In this document: positions 17,485-25,890 of the stretch, piece by piece
How the letters are laid out: every line of letters begins with the position of its first letter
How positions within the stretch are numbered: position 1 is the first letter of the stretch
Assembly (NCBI RefSeq): GCF_030652515.1
Contig: NZ_JAUSAR010000005.1
Location: 62,001-126,000 of the forward strand
Origin: Aquabacterium sp.
GTDB lineage: Bacteria > Pseudomonadota > Gammaproteobacteria > Burkholderiales > Burkholderiaceae_C
DNA: 64,000 nt
Reading direction: 5' to 3'
Program-made: the position numbers and the translations under genes
Notes under the pieces: model-generated
The model's input: the letters and a program-made list of their open reading frames with translations, nothing else
Databases searched by the model: none
What the model was told of the DNA's origin: nothing

Positions 17485-17594
17485 CGCCAACTCCCTGTGT
17501 TGATTTTTGTGGTGTCGCCAAAGCGCGGATTCTACGAAGCGTCCGACACACCGGCGCGGCCAATCGTCTTTTTGCAAACAATCGTTACAACAAT

Positions 17595-18353
17595 ATGCTC
17601 GCAGGGTGGATTTTTGGGTACTTCGTGCTGGGCTGTCTGGTCCTGGCTTGCTTGGTGTTTCCTTCGGGGCGGCGCGCGGTGGTGGCATGGGTTGGTTCGT
17701 CCTGGAAGGGCCGCCATCAGCGCCGCGTGAGCGTGATTCCCTGGATCGTGCTGGGCAGTGTCCTGCTGATGCTGCCCGCGGCCGGTGTCTGGTGGTGGGG
17801 TGGTGGCCAACAAGGCGGGCGCACCTTGGATGCCTTTGACGACACCACCCTGGACGACGGCAATCGCCACGTGGCCCACTTGCTGCAAGGCGAGCAACTG
17901 GTGCCACCGCCGCCCTTGCCGCCCGAAGCCTTCACCACCGCTGAGGTCGAGGTGGTGCGGCCCATGCTGTCCAGCGCCGACCGCCGTTGGGATCGCATGG
18001 ACGAAGCCTTCGTGCAACGCGTGCTCACGGTCTTCAAAGTCATGAAAGAGCGGCATGGCTACGACATGGCCTTGCTGGAAGGCTACCGCAGTCCCGAGCG
18101 CCAGAACCTGCTGGCCGCGCAAGGTGCGCACGTGACCAACGCGGGCGCCTGGCAGAGCTACCACCAGCACGGCTTGGCGGCTGATTGCGCCTTTCTGCGC
18201 AACGGCAAATTGGTGATCTCCGAGAAGGACCCGTGGGCCATGCGCGGCTACCAGCTCTATGGCCAGGTGGCCGAAGAGTTGGGCCTGACCTGGGGTGGCC
18301 GCTGGCGCCTCATGGACTTCGGCCACGTCGAGTGGCGCAGAAACAGACAGTAA
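17595..18353 (+). CDS. M15-family D,D/L,D-peptidase, membrane anchored, T6SS-associated
   Basis: The 252-residue protein has two N-terminal TM helices (WIFGYFVLGCLVLACLVF and VIPWIVLGSVLLMLPAAGVWWW) and a C-terminal VanY/M15 metallopeptidase domain. Zinc-site motifs are present: EGYRSPERQ, SYHQHGLAADCAF (His and Asp ligands) and DFGHVEW (His ligand). Such enzymes cut peptidoglycan peptides. It is followed by PAAR, tssM and tagF on the same strand. In Acinetobacter the T6SS-cluster peptidoglycan hydrolase TagX opens the wall for the apparatus; I infer the same housekeeping role here. An effector role is less likely given the double anchor and lack of an adjacent immunity gene. Confidence 0.85.
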   Translation: MLAGWIFGYFVLGCLVLACLVFPSGRRAVVAWVGSSWKGRHQRRVSVIPWIVLGSVLLMLPAAGVWWWGGGQQGGRTLDAFDDTTLDDGNRHVAHLLQGEQLVPPPPLPPEAFTTAEVEVVRPMLSSADRRWDRMDEAFVQRVLTVFKVMKERHGYDMALLEGYRSPERQNLLAAQGAHVTNAGAWQSYHQHGLAADCAFLRNGKLVISEKDPWAMRGYQLYGQVAEELGLTWGGRWRLMDFGHVEWRRNRQ

Positions 18354-18463
18354 CAAGTCCCCGCCCCAACGGGGGGGAAGGACCATGGACATCCGCCATT
18401 AGACTGCGCCCCTGCCTGCTGCAAGTGCGGGCCACGACGACAACACACGGGGAGTCAGACGAC

Positions 18464-18730
18464 ATGGGGCGTCCTTTCATTGTTCTGGGTGACAGCACCG
18501 ACCATGGCGGCACGGTGGTGGGCGCCTCTGGCGTGACCGACACCCATGGCAAGCGCATCGCACGCGTGGGTGACCAGGTCACTTGCCCTCACCGGGGGCA
18601 TGGCACCACGGTGATCGTGTCGGGCGATGCCACCATGATCATCGACGGCCAGCCCGCCGCGCGCCATGGCGACAAATGCGCCTGCGGCGCCACCCTGATC
18701 GCAGCCCAGGCGGTATCCACCGGCATCTGA
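18464..18730 (+). CDS. PAAR-domain spike-tip protein
   Basis: The 88-residue protein consists only of a PAAR domain: GRPFIVLGDSTDHGGTVV, the CPHRGHG zinc-type loop, DGQPAARHGDKCACGATL. It sharpens the VgrG spike of the type VI secretion system and may carry effectors noncovalently; no effector domain is fused. The ATG follows GGGGAG by ten bases. One base separates its stop from the next gene, so it is cotranscribed with it and tssM. No vgrG is in this window. Confidence 0.93.
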   Translation: MGRPFIVLGDSTDHGGTVVGASGVTDTHGKRIARVGDQVTCPHRGHGTTVIVSGDATMIIDGQPAARHGDKCACGATLIAAQAVSTGI

Positions 18731-18731
18731 G

Positions 18732-20216
18732 ATGAGCAAGCTGTTGAAGGCCGGGTTGTTGTGCCTGGGGATTGGGGCGCTGGTCTGGCTCGTCACCTTG
18801 TGGCAATGGCAGACGGCTGAGCGCGATGTCTCGGACACCGAGATCGTGGGGCAGTTGTTCGTGTTGCCGGTGGTGCTGACCGCCGTGTTGTTGGGCGCGG
18901 TGTGGGGCGTGGCCCGCTTGCGGGCCGATGCGGCCAAGCCGGTGGTGATCAAGGCTCGACCGGCGGTGGTGGACAAGTCGGCTGTGGTGCCAATGGACGA
19001 GCGGCGACTCAGCTTGGCTGTGGTGCAAGCGGCAGTGCGTTTGTCGGCGGGCGACTCCCCCGAGCAGGTGCTGTCGCAAATCCGGTCGGGTGATGTGCGT
19101 CCCGGCCTCGACCCCGAGTTGCAGGACCTGGACGGCGGCCCGGTGTTCACGGCGCGCCTGCCGGAGCTGGACGTCGATGGCTTGCGCCAGGCGTTGCCGC
19201 CTGAAGTCGGTGACCGCGTGGTGCGCGCATTGGCCTTGCTGCAGGCCCCCGCAGATCAGTTGCTGGAGCGAGTGTTGATGCTCGCCGAGGACTGGCCCAT
19301 TGACGAAGCCTCCGCTCAAACCTCCATGATGGCGGTAGATCAGCCCGCGCACCTCAGTGGCATGGCAGCGGCGGCCACCACCGGCGCGCGCCGAGGCCCG
19401 GTGCTGCCCCGCTTGACCGTGCGCTTGGCCTTGCCTTCCTCATGGACTGAAGCCGAGCGCGAGCACGCGTCCGCCTGGCTGCGCATGCGCTGTGCCGTGC
19501 TGACGTCCCCCGCCTTGCATGTGCATGCGCTGGACCAGGCCGATGGCCTGTGGGCCTTGCTGGACCAGCAAACCCTGCAATGGTCGCGCGAAGGTTTGCC
19601 GCAATGGTGCCTCGTGCTGGTGGCCGACAGCGCCCTCGACGAGCGCGAGATTGAGCGGCGTCAGGCCGTGGGCGAACTTTTCACAGGCGCCCATCAAACC
19701 GGCCGCATCCCCGGTGAAGCGGCGGCGGGCTTGCTGCTGGCCACGCCTCATTGGCCTGGGCTGGACACGCAAACGCCGCCACCTGCGCGCCTGTTCCGCC
19801 CCGTCCGTCTGCGCCGCGACAAATCGGCCGATGCCGCTGGTCGCGTGGGTGCCACCGTGTTGCAAGACGCCATGGGCCAAGCCTTGAGCGTGTGCACCGC
19901 CTTGCCCGCTGACCTGCTTCAAGTGGTGGCCGATGCCGACCACCGCGCCAGCCGCACCGCCGAAGTCTTCGAAGCCTTGCAAGACCTGGCGCCCCAACTG
20001 GACCCGATGTTGTCGGTGACCCGCGTGGGCGAAGCCTGCGGTGACCTGGGTCTGGCCAGCGCCCTCGTGCCTGTGGCCTTGGCCACGGGCCTGGCCCAAC
20101 AAGACGATGCCCCCGGCGTGACCATGGCCGTGCTGGTGCAGGCCACGCACGAACGTGTGGCCCTCGCTTTGACTCCCTGGACTTGGACGCCGCCATCGGC
20201 CCAAGCCAAGACCTGA
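18732..20216 (+). CDS. T6SS-linked two-TM protein with a ketosynthase/thiolase-like C-terminal half
   Basis: The 494-residue protein is not a named T6SS component that I recognise. It has two N-terminal TMs (KAGLLCLGIGALVWLVTLW, about 6-24; IVGQLFVLPVVLTAVLLGAVW, about 38-58), then a cytoplasmic part. Residues about 285-490 follow the layout of the C-terminal half of a beta-ketoacyl synthase: a strand/loop WCLVLVADSALDE, a GRIPGEAAAGLLLA segment resembling the GEGAAALVL motif, LLQVVADADHRASRTAEVFEAL in the place of the HGTGT region, and GEACGDLGLASALVPVALA in the place of the GHTLGAAG helix. The catalytic histidines are not conserved, so it would be non-enzymatic. The gene lies between PAAR and tssM with one-base and 18-base gaps, suggesting a partner of the membrane complex. 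Confidence 0.6.
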   Translation: MSKLLKAGLLCLGIGALVWLVTLWQWQTAERDVSDTEIVGQLFVLPVVLTAVLLGAVWGVARLRADAAKPVVIKARPAVVDKSAVVPMDERRLSLAVVQAAVRLSAGDSPEQVLSQIRSGDVRPGLDPELQDLDGGPVFTARLPELDVDGLRQALPPEVGDRVVRALALLQAPADQLLERVLMLAEDWPIDEASAQTSMMAVDQPAHLSGMAAAATTGARRGPVLPRLTVRLALPSSWTEAEREHASAWLRMRCAVLTSPALHVHALDQADGLWALLDQQTLQWSREGLPQWCLVLVADSALDEREIERRQAVGELFTGAHQTGRIPGEAAAGLLLATPHWPGLDTQTPPPARLFRPVRLRRDKSADAAGRVGATVLQDAMGQALSVCTALPADLLQVVADADHRASRTAEVFEALQDLAPQLDPMLSVTRVGEACGDLGLASALVPVALATGLAQQDDAPGVTMAVLVQATHERVALALTPWTWTPPSAQAKT

Positions 20217-20234
20217 TCGACCTGGACTGGAACC

Positions 20235-23200
20235 ATGCAGAGAATCTGGCAGTTTTTTCTCAACCCCAAGGTCCTGACCGTGTTGGGCGTGGCCGCTTTG
20301 GCGGCCTTGTTGTTCCTGGGTGCCGACACGCTTCAGGTGGGGCTGATCTGGGCGGCGGTGGTGCTGGGCTTGATGGCCGTGGCCTGGCTGATGGTTTGGG
20401 CCGTGCGCCGCGCCAAAGCGGCCAAGGCCTCCTCGCAACTGGAGCAAGCCCTGCAAGCCGAGGCCGACAAGGCCGTCAAGTCGGCGGGCAAGGACAAGCG
20501 TGATGAAGTGCAGGCCGTGCGCGAACGCATGGTCGACGCGGTCAAGCTGATCAAGTCGTCCAAGCTGGGCGAAACCTCGGGCTCGGCCGCCTTGTACGAG
20601 CTGCCCTGGTACGCCGTCATTGGCAACCCGGCGGCAGGCAAGAGCTCGGCCGTGGTCAAGTCGGGCTTGAAGTTTCCCTTCGCCGACAACACCGAGAACG
20701 TCATCCAGGGCATTGGCGGAACGCGCCACTGCGACTGGTTCTTCACCACCGAAGGCATCCTGCTGGACACGGCGGGCCGCTATGCCGTGCATGAAGAAGA
20801 CCGCAGCGAATGGCTGGGCTTTTTGTCGCTGCTGAAGAAGCACCGCCCCAAGGCGCCCATCAACGGTGTGATCATCGCGGCCAGCGTGGCCGAGCTGGGC
20901 GCCAACAAGCCCGAGTTCGCCATCGAGCTGGCCCGCAAGCTGCGCCAACGCGTGCAGGAACTGACGGAAAAGCTGGAGGTGTTCGCACCCGTTTACGTGG
21001 TCTTCACCAAGGCCGATCTGATCTCGGGCTTCGTGGACTTCTTTGAAGACCGCGACCGCAGCGAGCGCGACAAGGTGTGGGGCGCCACGCTGCCCTACGA
21101 CACCACCGGCAAGGCCGATGCCGTGGCGGCGTTTGATCACCATTTCGACGACCTGTACGAAGGCCTGAAGGAGGCCTCGGTGGCGCGCATGTCGCTGCAC
21201 CGTGGCGAGCAACTGCCGCCGGGCGTGCTGACCTTCCCCTTGGAGTTCGCGGCGCTCAAGTCCTCCTTGCGCACCTTCATCACCACGCTGTTTGAAGAGA
21301 ACCCCTATCAATTTCGGCCCATCTTCCGGGGCTTCTACTTCACCAGCGCGGTGCAAGAGGGCCAATCCACGGGCCGCGCCAGCGAGCGCGTGGCCGAGCA
21401 GTTCGCCTTGCAGCTGCAGCCGGGCACGGCCTCCAAGGTGTACTCGCAAAGCGGTTTCTTCCTCAAGGAGCTGTTCTCCAAGGTCATCTTTGCTGATCGC
21501 CAGTTGGTGCAGCAGTACACCAGCCGCCAGAAGCTGCACCTGCGCTACGCCAGCTTCTTCGCGGGCGTGGTGTTGCTGGGTGCCTTGCTGGGCACGTGGA
21601 CCTGGTCTTACCTGGGCAACCGACAACTGGTGAGCAATGTGCAGGCCGACCTGGCCAAGGCGCAGCGCGTGCAAGAGGGGCGTGTCGATCTGCAGTCCCG
21701 CCTCGAAGCACTTGAGATCCTGCAAGACCGGCTGGCCCAGATGCAGCAGTACCGCAGCAGTCGGCCCTGGTCGTTGGGACTGGGGCTGTACCAGGGGCAG
21801 GCCATCGAGGCCCGGCTCCAGCAAGAGTACTTCGCTGGCTTGCAGGCGGTGATGCTCAAGCCGGTGGAGCAGTCCATCGCGGCGTACCTGTCCGATGTCA
21901 ATGCCCATGCGGCGGACCTGCGGCCCATCCAGCGGGAGGGTGACGGTGCGCCTGCCGTGGCGACTGTGGCAGTTGCGTCGTCTGGCGCGGCCTCCGGTGT
22001 GGTGCTGGATCCGAATGCGGCCGCCCCGGCGGCGGCAGGCGAGTCGGCCTACGCCAGCGCTTCCAGCACCAACGTCACCGAGGCCTACAACGCTTTGAAA
22101 GCCTACCTGATGCTGGGTGACCGCTCGCGCCTGGAGTCAGGCCACATGAGCGACCAGTTGACCCGCTTCTGGCGCAGCTGGCTGGAAGCCAACCGCGGCA
22201 CCATGCCTCGTGATCGCCTGATTCAGAGCGCCGAGCACATCATGGGCTTTGCTCTGGCCCAAATGGCCGATCCCGCGTTCCCACAACTAGACCTGAACCT
22301 GGGCCTGCTGGACCAGACGCGCGAGAACCTGCGCCGTGTGATCAAGGGCATGCCGGCGCGCGAGCGCGTCTATGCCGAGATCAAGGCGCGCGCGGCCACG
22401 CGTTTCGCGCCGATGACAGTGGCCCGCTTGATCAGCGATCCCGACCGGCCGATCGTTGCTGGTAGCTACGCCATCTCGGGCACCTTCACCAAGGAAGCCT
22501 GGGACCAGTACGTCAAGGAGGCCTTCAAGAACGCGGCCAACAACGAACTGCAGGCCACCGACTGGGTGCTCAAGACCGCGTCCAGCGACGACCTGACTCT
22601 GGAGGGCAGCCCCGAACAAATCCAGAAGGCGCTGACCCAGTTGTACAAGCTTGAATACGTGCGCGAATGGCAGAAGTTCATGCAGGGCATCACCGTGCAG
22701 GAGTTCGGCAGCTTCGAGAAAGCCGTGATGCACATGAACCGCCTCGGTGACCCGGCGGCCTCGCCCGTGGGCCTGTTGATGCGCACGCTGTACGACCAGA
22801 CCGCCTGGGACAATCCATCGCTGTTGAACGACAAGCTGGCCCAGGGGCAACGCGGTTTCGTGGCCTGGTTCAAGCAATCCATTTTGCGCATGGCGCCCTC
22901 GGCGGTGCCGGTCAACGTCAACGTGGCCATGCCGACATCCGACATCCCGCTGGGCCCCATTGGCAAGGAGTTCGTCGGCCTGAACCGCCTGATGATGCCG
23001 CGCGATGGTGGTGCCACGCTGGTGCGCAGCTATCTCGATGCCTTGTCCAAGATCCGCACGCGTTTCAACCAGATGAAGAACCAGGGCGATCCGGGGCCGG
23101 CGTCGCGCCAGCTGATGGTGCAGACCCTGGAGGGCAGCTCCGAGTTGGCCGATGCCTTGAAGCTGGTCGACGAGCAGATGCTCAATGGCATGAGTGATTC

Positions 23201-24086
23201 GGCCAAAGCCACCTTGAGACCTTTGCTGGTGCGGCCTTTGATGCAGGCTTTTGCCGTGATCGTGCGCCCTACCGAGTCCGAGCTGAACCGCGTGTGGATG
23301 GCCCAGGTCTTCGAGCCTTATCAGCAAACGCTCTCTGCCAAGTACCCGTTTGACCGGGCCTCCAAGGTGGAAGCCAGCCCCGTGGAGGTGGCGAAGGTCT
23401 TCGGATCGGAGGGCGCGGTGGCCAAGTTCGTGGAGCAGTCGCTGGCGGCCCTGGTGGTGCGGCGCGGCGACACGGTCAGCCCGCGCACCTGGGCCGACAT
23501 GGGCGTGCGTTTGCTGCCGGACTTCTCAGGTGGCCTGGCGGCCTGGGTGGCGCCCTTGAGCGGGCAGGGCGGTGGTTCCGGCAGTGCGGGTGGCGCTGCA
23601 GCGGCGGCCGCAGAAGCCCAGACGGTGTTCGAGTTGCTGCCCCAAGCGGTGCCGGGCTTGACCGAGTACACCGTGGACATCGACGGACAGCAAATGCGTT
23701 ACCGCAACGCCGCTGCGACCTGGTCGCATTTTGTGTGGCCGGGGCCGGGCACGCCGGGCGTCAAGATCTCGGGCGTGACCTACGACGGGCGCACCGTGGA
23801 GTTCTTCAACGAGCCGGGTCGGTATGGCCTGGAGAAGATGATCAACACGGCCCAGCGCAAGCGCACCGACAGCGGTGCGTTTGAGTTGCGCTGGCCACAA
23901 GGCTCGCTGGCCGTGGCCTTGCAACTGCGCATCATCTCGAACGCTTCAGCACCGGCTGCCGCGCCAACCACCACTGCGGCGGGTGGCGCATCCACCGGTG
24001 GCGGGCGTCCTGGCGCCTTGCCGGCCATGGTGGCAGGTGGCGCGGACGCCACCGTGGCCTCGATCACGCCGGAGGCCAAGCCATGA
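20235..24086 (+). CDS. tssM: Type VI secretion membrane-complex protein TssM (IcmF)
   Basis: The 1283-residue inner membrane protein has two N-terminal TMs (about 14-54), a cytoplasmic NTPase-like domain with Walker A GNPAAGKSS (about 130-138) and Walker B-type LLDTAGRY (about 176-183), and NKxD-like FTKADL. A third TM follows at about 438-457 (FFAGVVLLGALLGTWTW), then a large periplasmic region that normally contacts TssJ and ends with a beta-rich domain. Partners TssL and TssJ are not in this window. A Gly/Ala-rich linker of about 20 residues (GQGGGSGSAGGAAAA) sits before the C-terminal domain, and the tail after it is Ala/Thr/Gly rich. Its last four bases overlap tagF. Confidence 0.96.
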   Translation: MQRIWQFFLNPKVLTVLGVAALAALLFLGADTLQVGLIWAAVVLGLMAVAWLMVWAVRRAKAAKASSQLEQALQAEADKAVKSAGKDKRDEVQAVRERMVDAVKLIKSSKLGETSGSAALYELPWYAVIGNPAAGKSSAVVKSGLKFPFADNTENVIQGIGGTRHCDWFFTTEGILLDTAGRYAVHEEDRSEWLGFLSLLKKHRPKAPINGVIIAASVAELGANKPEFAIELARKLRQRVQELTEKLEVFAPVYVVFTKADLISGFVDFFEDRDRSERDKVWGATLPYDTTGKADAVAAFDHHFDDLYEGLKEASVARMSLHRGEQLPPGVLTFPLEFAALKSSLRTFITTLFEENPYQFRPIFRGFYFTSAVQEGQSTGRASERVAEQFALQLQPGTASKVYSQSGFFLKELFSKVIFADRQLVQQYTSRQKLHLRYASFFAGVVLLGALLGTWTWSYLGNRQLVSNVQADLAKAQRVQEGRVDLQSRLEALEILQDRLAQMQQYRSSRPWSLGLGLYQGQAIEARLQQEYFAGLQAVMLKPVEQSIAAYLSDVNAHAADLRPIQREGDGAPAVATVAVASSGAASGVVLDPNAAAPAAAGESAYASASSTNVTEAYNALKAYLMLGDRSRLESGHMSDQLTRFWRSWLEANRGTMPRDRLIQSAEHIMGFALAQMADPAFPQLDLNLGLLDQTRENLRRVIKGMPARERVYAEIKARAATRFAPMTVARLISDPDRPIVAGSYAISGTFTKEAWDQYVKEAFKNAANNELQATDWVLKTASSDDLTLEGSPEQIQKALTQLYKLEYVREWQKFMQGITVQEFGSFEKAVMHMNRLGDPAASPVGLLMRTLYDQTAWDNPSLLNDKLAQGQRGFVAWFKQSILRMAPSAVPVNVNVAMPTSDIPLGPIGKEFVGLNRLMMPRDGGATLVRSYLDALSKIRTRFNQMKNQGDPGPASRQLMVQTLEGSSELADALKLVDEQMLNGMSDSAKATLRPLLVRPLMQAFAVIVRPTESELNRVWMAQVFEPYQQTLSAKYPFDRASKVEASPVEVAKVFGSEGAVAKFVEQSLAALVVRRGDTVSPRTWADMGVRLLPDFSGGLAAWVAPLSGQGGGSGSAGGAAAAAAEAQTVFELLPQAVPGLTEYTVDIDGQQMRYRNAAATWSHFVWPGPGTPGVKISGVTYDGRTVEFFNEPGRYGLEKMINTAQRKRTDSGAFELRWPQGSLAVALQLRIISNASAPAAAPTTTAAGGASTGGGRPGALPAMVAGGADATVASITPEAKP

Positions 24087-25069
24087 GCATCGTCACCACC
24101 CATGCCACCGAGGTGCTGTACTTTGGCAAGCTGCCGTCGCGGGGTGATTTTGTGCGCAGCGCGCACCATGCTTCGGTCATTCAGAGCCTCGACCAGTGGC
24201 AGGCGCAAGCGATGGAGCGCTTGTCCACCGACCCGCGTTGGAAGCTGGTCTACGACCAGGCTCCCACCGTGCAGTTCGCCATCCTCGGGCTGCACAGCCA
24301 GGTTGGCTTGGCAGGCCATTGGCTGGCCAGCCAGGATGCGTCGGGGCGGCGCTTTCCCTTCATCACGGCTGGCGTGTTCGATGTGAGCGACCAGCTTGAT
24401 TTCATCCAGCACGGCCCCTTGGTGTTGGCGCGCTTGTGGGCCCGACTGGAGCAGGTCGGGCGCGTGGCCCATGCCGCCACCGACCTGGCGCATGCCCAGG
24501 CCAGCTTGACCACGCCCATTGAGGGCGACTTCAAGACCAGCGGCCCGCGCCTGGAGCTGATCGATTTTCTGGAAACGCACACCGTGGCCAGCCTGGAGCA
24601 GATGCTGGCGGCCTCGGGCGCGCGGGTTTCGGTGCGCCAGACCCTGTTGGCCCTGGGCATCTTGCTGCAACCAGTGATGGCGCAGGGGGCCAGCAAGTTG
24701 CACAAGGGCTTGCGCCTGCCCTTGGCGGCGGATGCGGGCTTGCGTTGGCCCGTGGCCTGTTTCTGGCTGTCGCTGATCCTGGGGTTTTTCAAACGCGTGG
24801 ACGCGGAGTTGGCGCTGTTTGTGACCACGCACAGCACCCACCCCGAAATGATCCTTTGTTTTCAGGGCGCGTCGGCGGCTTCGCTGTGCTCGGTCATCGA
24901 CCCGGAAGCCTTGCAGCGTGACACGGTGGAGGTGACGCAGGCCGACTGGGTGGAAGACTGCCTGGAGGACGACTACGGCCTGCGCAAATTGTCAAACTAC
25001 TTGCGCGACCCGGCCTTGTCATTGGCCCAGGCCTTGCGCACGTTCGAAGAAATCTTTCTGGGAGTATGA
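24083..25069 (+). CDS. tagF: Type VI secretion-associated protein TagF (ImpM)
   Basis: The N-terminal domain has the TagF signature YFGKLPSRGDFVR and SLDQWQAQAM, then GLAGHWLASQDASGRRFPF; 328 residues total. TagF acts as a post-translational brake on T6SS in Pseudomonas and Agrobacterium, working through Fha or other core parts. Gene overlaps of four bases on both sides (tssM and the OmpA-like gene) show tight translational coupling. No TagF-PppA fusion is present, and neither ppkA, pppA nor fha is visible in this window. Confidence 0.93.
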   Translation: MSIVTTHATEVLYFGKLPSRGDFVRSAHHASVIQSLDQWQAQAMERLSTDPRWKLVYDQAPTVQFAILGLHSQVGLAGHWLASQDASGRRFPFITAGVFDVSDQLDFIQHGPLVLARLWARLEQVGRVAHAATDLAHAQASLTTPIEGDFKTSGPRLELIDFLETHTVASLEQMLAASGARVSVRQTLLALGILLQPVMAQGASKLHKGLRLPLAADAGLRWPVACFWLSLILGFFKRVDAELALFVTTHSTHPEMILCFQGASAASLCSVIDPEALQRDTVEVTQADWVEDCLEDDYGLRKLSNYLRDPALSLAQALRTFEEIFLGV

Positions 25070-25866
25070 CGAGCATGAACCACGCCAAAGTTCTGGCTTT
25101 GTCCCTGACGCTGTGGTGCGCGGCAAGTGGCGCGCAAACCGCCATGGCCACCGCTGGCGCCCAAGTGCTGGGGCCCAACCAGGTGGTGGTCGCTGGCACC
25201 GTGCCCGACGAGGCCACCCGCGTGCAGGTGGTATCGCGGCTGCGCGAGCTGTACGGTGCTGACCGGGTGGTCGATCAGCTGACGCTGGGCGCGGTGGTGG
25301 CACCGCCTCAGTGGTCTCAGAACCTGCAGAAGGTGCTGTCGCCCTCCTTGAAGCAAGTCAGCCGTGGGCAGTTGAGCGTGCAGGGCAACATCATCGATTT
25401 GAAGGGCGAGGTGTCCAACGAGGCCGTGCGCCAGCAAATGGCCAGCGACATGGCGGCCTCGCTCAACCCGACCTACACCGTGCGCAATGGCTTGCGCGTG
25501 GCCGCGCAAGAGCAAAGCCTGGTGGACCAGACCTTGGGCAACCGCATCGTGGAGTTCGAAGCGGGCAGCGCGGTGCTGAGACCGGCGGGCACCGGCATCC
25601 TGGACGAGATGGCGCTGGCGCTGTCCAGGCTCAAGGGCAAGAAGGTCGAGGTCATTGGCCACACCGACGCGCAAGGCGGCCGGGTGGCGAACGTGGCGCT
25701 GTCATTGGCGCGAGCTGAGGCGGTCAAGACCTACCTGGTGAGCAAGGGGCTGGTGGCCGAGGCCATTGGGACCATGGGGCTGGGGCCGGATCGACCCGTG
25801 GCCAGCAATGCCACCGAAGAGGGCCGGGCCCGCAACCGGCGCATCGAATTTCGGGTCGAGCCCTGA
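25066..25866 (+). CDS. OmpA-family (peptidoglycan-binding) protein of the T6SS cluster
   Basis: The 266-residue exported protein has a signal peptide (VLALSLTLWCAASGAQT), a middle region of BON-like repeats (GTVPDEATRVQVVSRLRELYG and GEVSNEAVRQQMASDMAA) and a C-terminal OmpA/MotB domain (about 165-266: IVEFEAGSAVLRPAGTGILDEMA, EVIGHTDAQG, NVALSLARAEAVKTYL, ARNRRIEFRV). The Asp and Arg that bind diaminopimelate are in HTDAQG and RNRRIEF. It probably fastens the secretion complex to the wall where TssL lacks a peptidoglycan-binding extension (a TagL/TagN-like role, inferred). The start ATG overlaps the tagF stop; a second ATG three codons on is possible. Confidence 0.87.
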   Translation: MTSMNHAKVLALSLTLWCAASGAQTAMATAGAQVLGPNQVVVAGTVPDEATRVQVVSRLRELYGADRVVDQLTLGAVVAPPQWSQNLQKVLSPSLKQVSRGQLSVQGNIIDLKGEVSNEAVRQQMASDMAASLNPTYTVRNGLRVAAQEQSLVDQTLGNRIVEFEAGSAVLRPAGTGILDEMALALSRLKGKKVEVIGHTDAQGGRVANVALSLARAEAVKTYLVSKGLVAEAIGTMGLGPDRPVASNATEEGRARNRRIEFRVEP

Positions 25867-25890
25867 GCCCGGTCAGAGGGAGCGAGCCGT

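Noticed and set aside
19440-21908. 822-codon open frame antisense to the T6SS genes
   Set aside because: It is opposite the well-supported tssM and upstream gene, has no recognisable domain and is rich in His, Gln, Gly and Arg, as expected for the reverse of high-GC codons.
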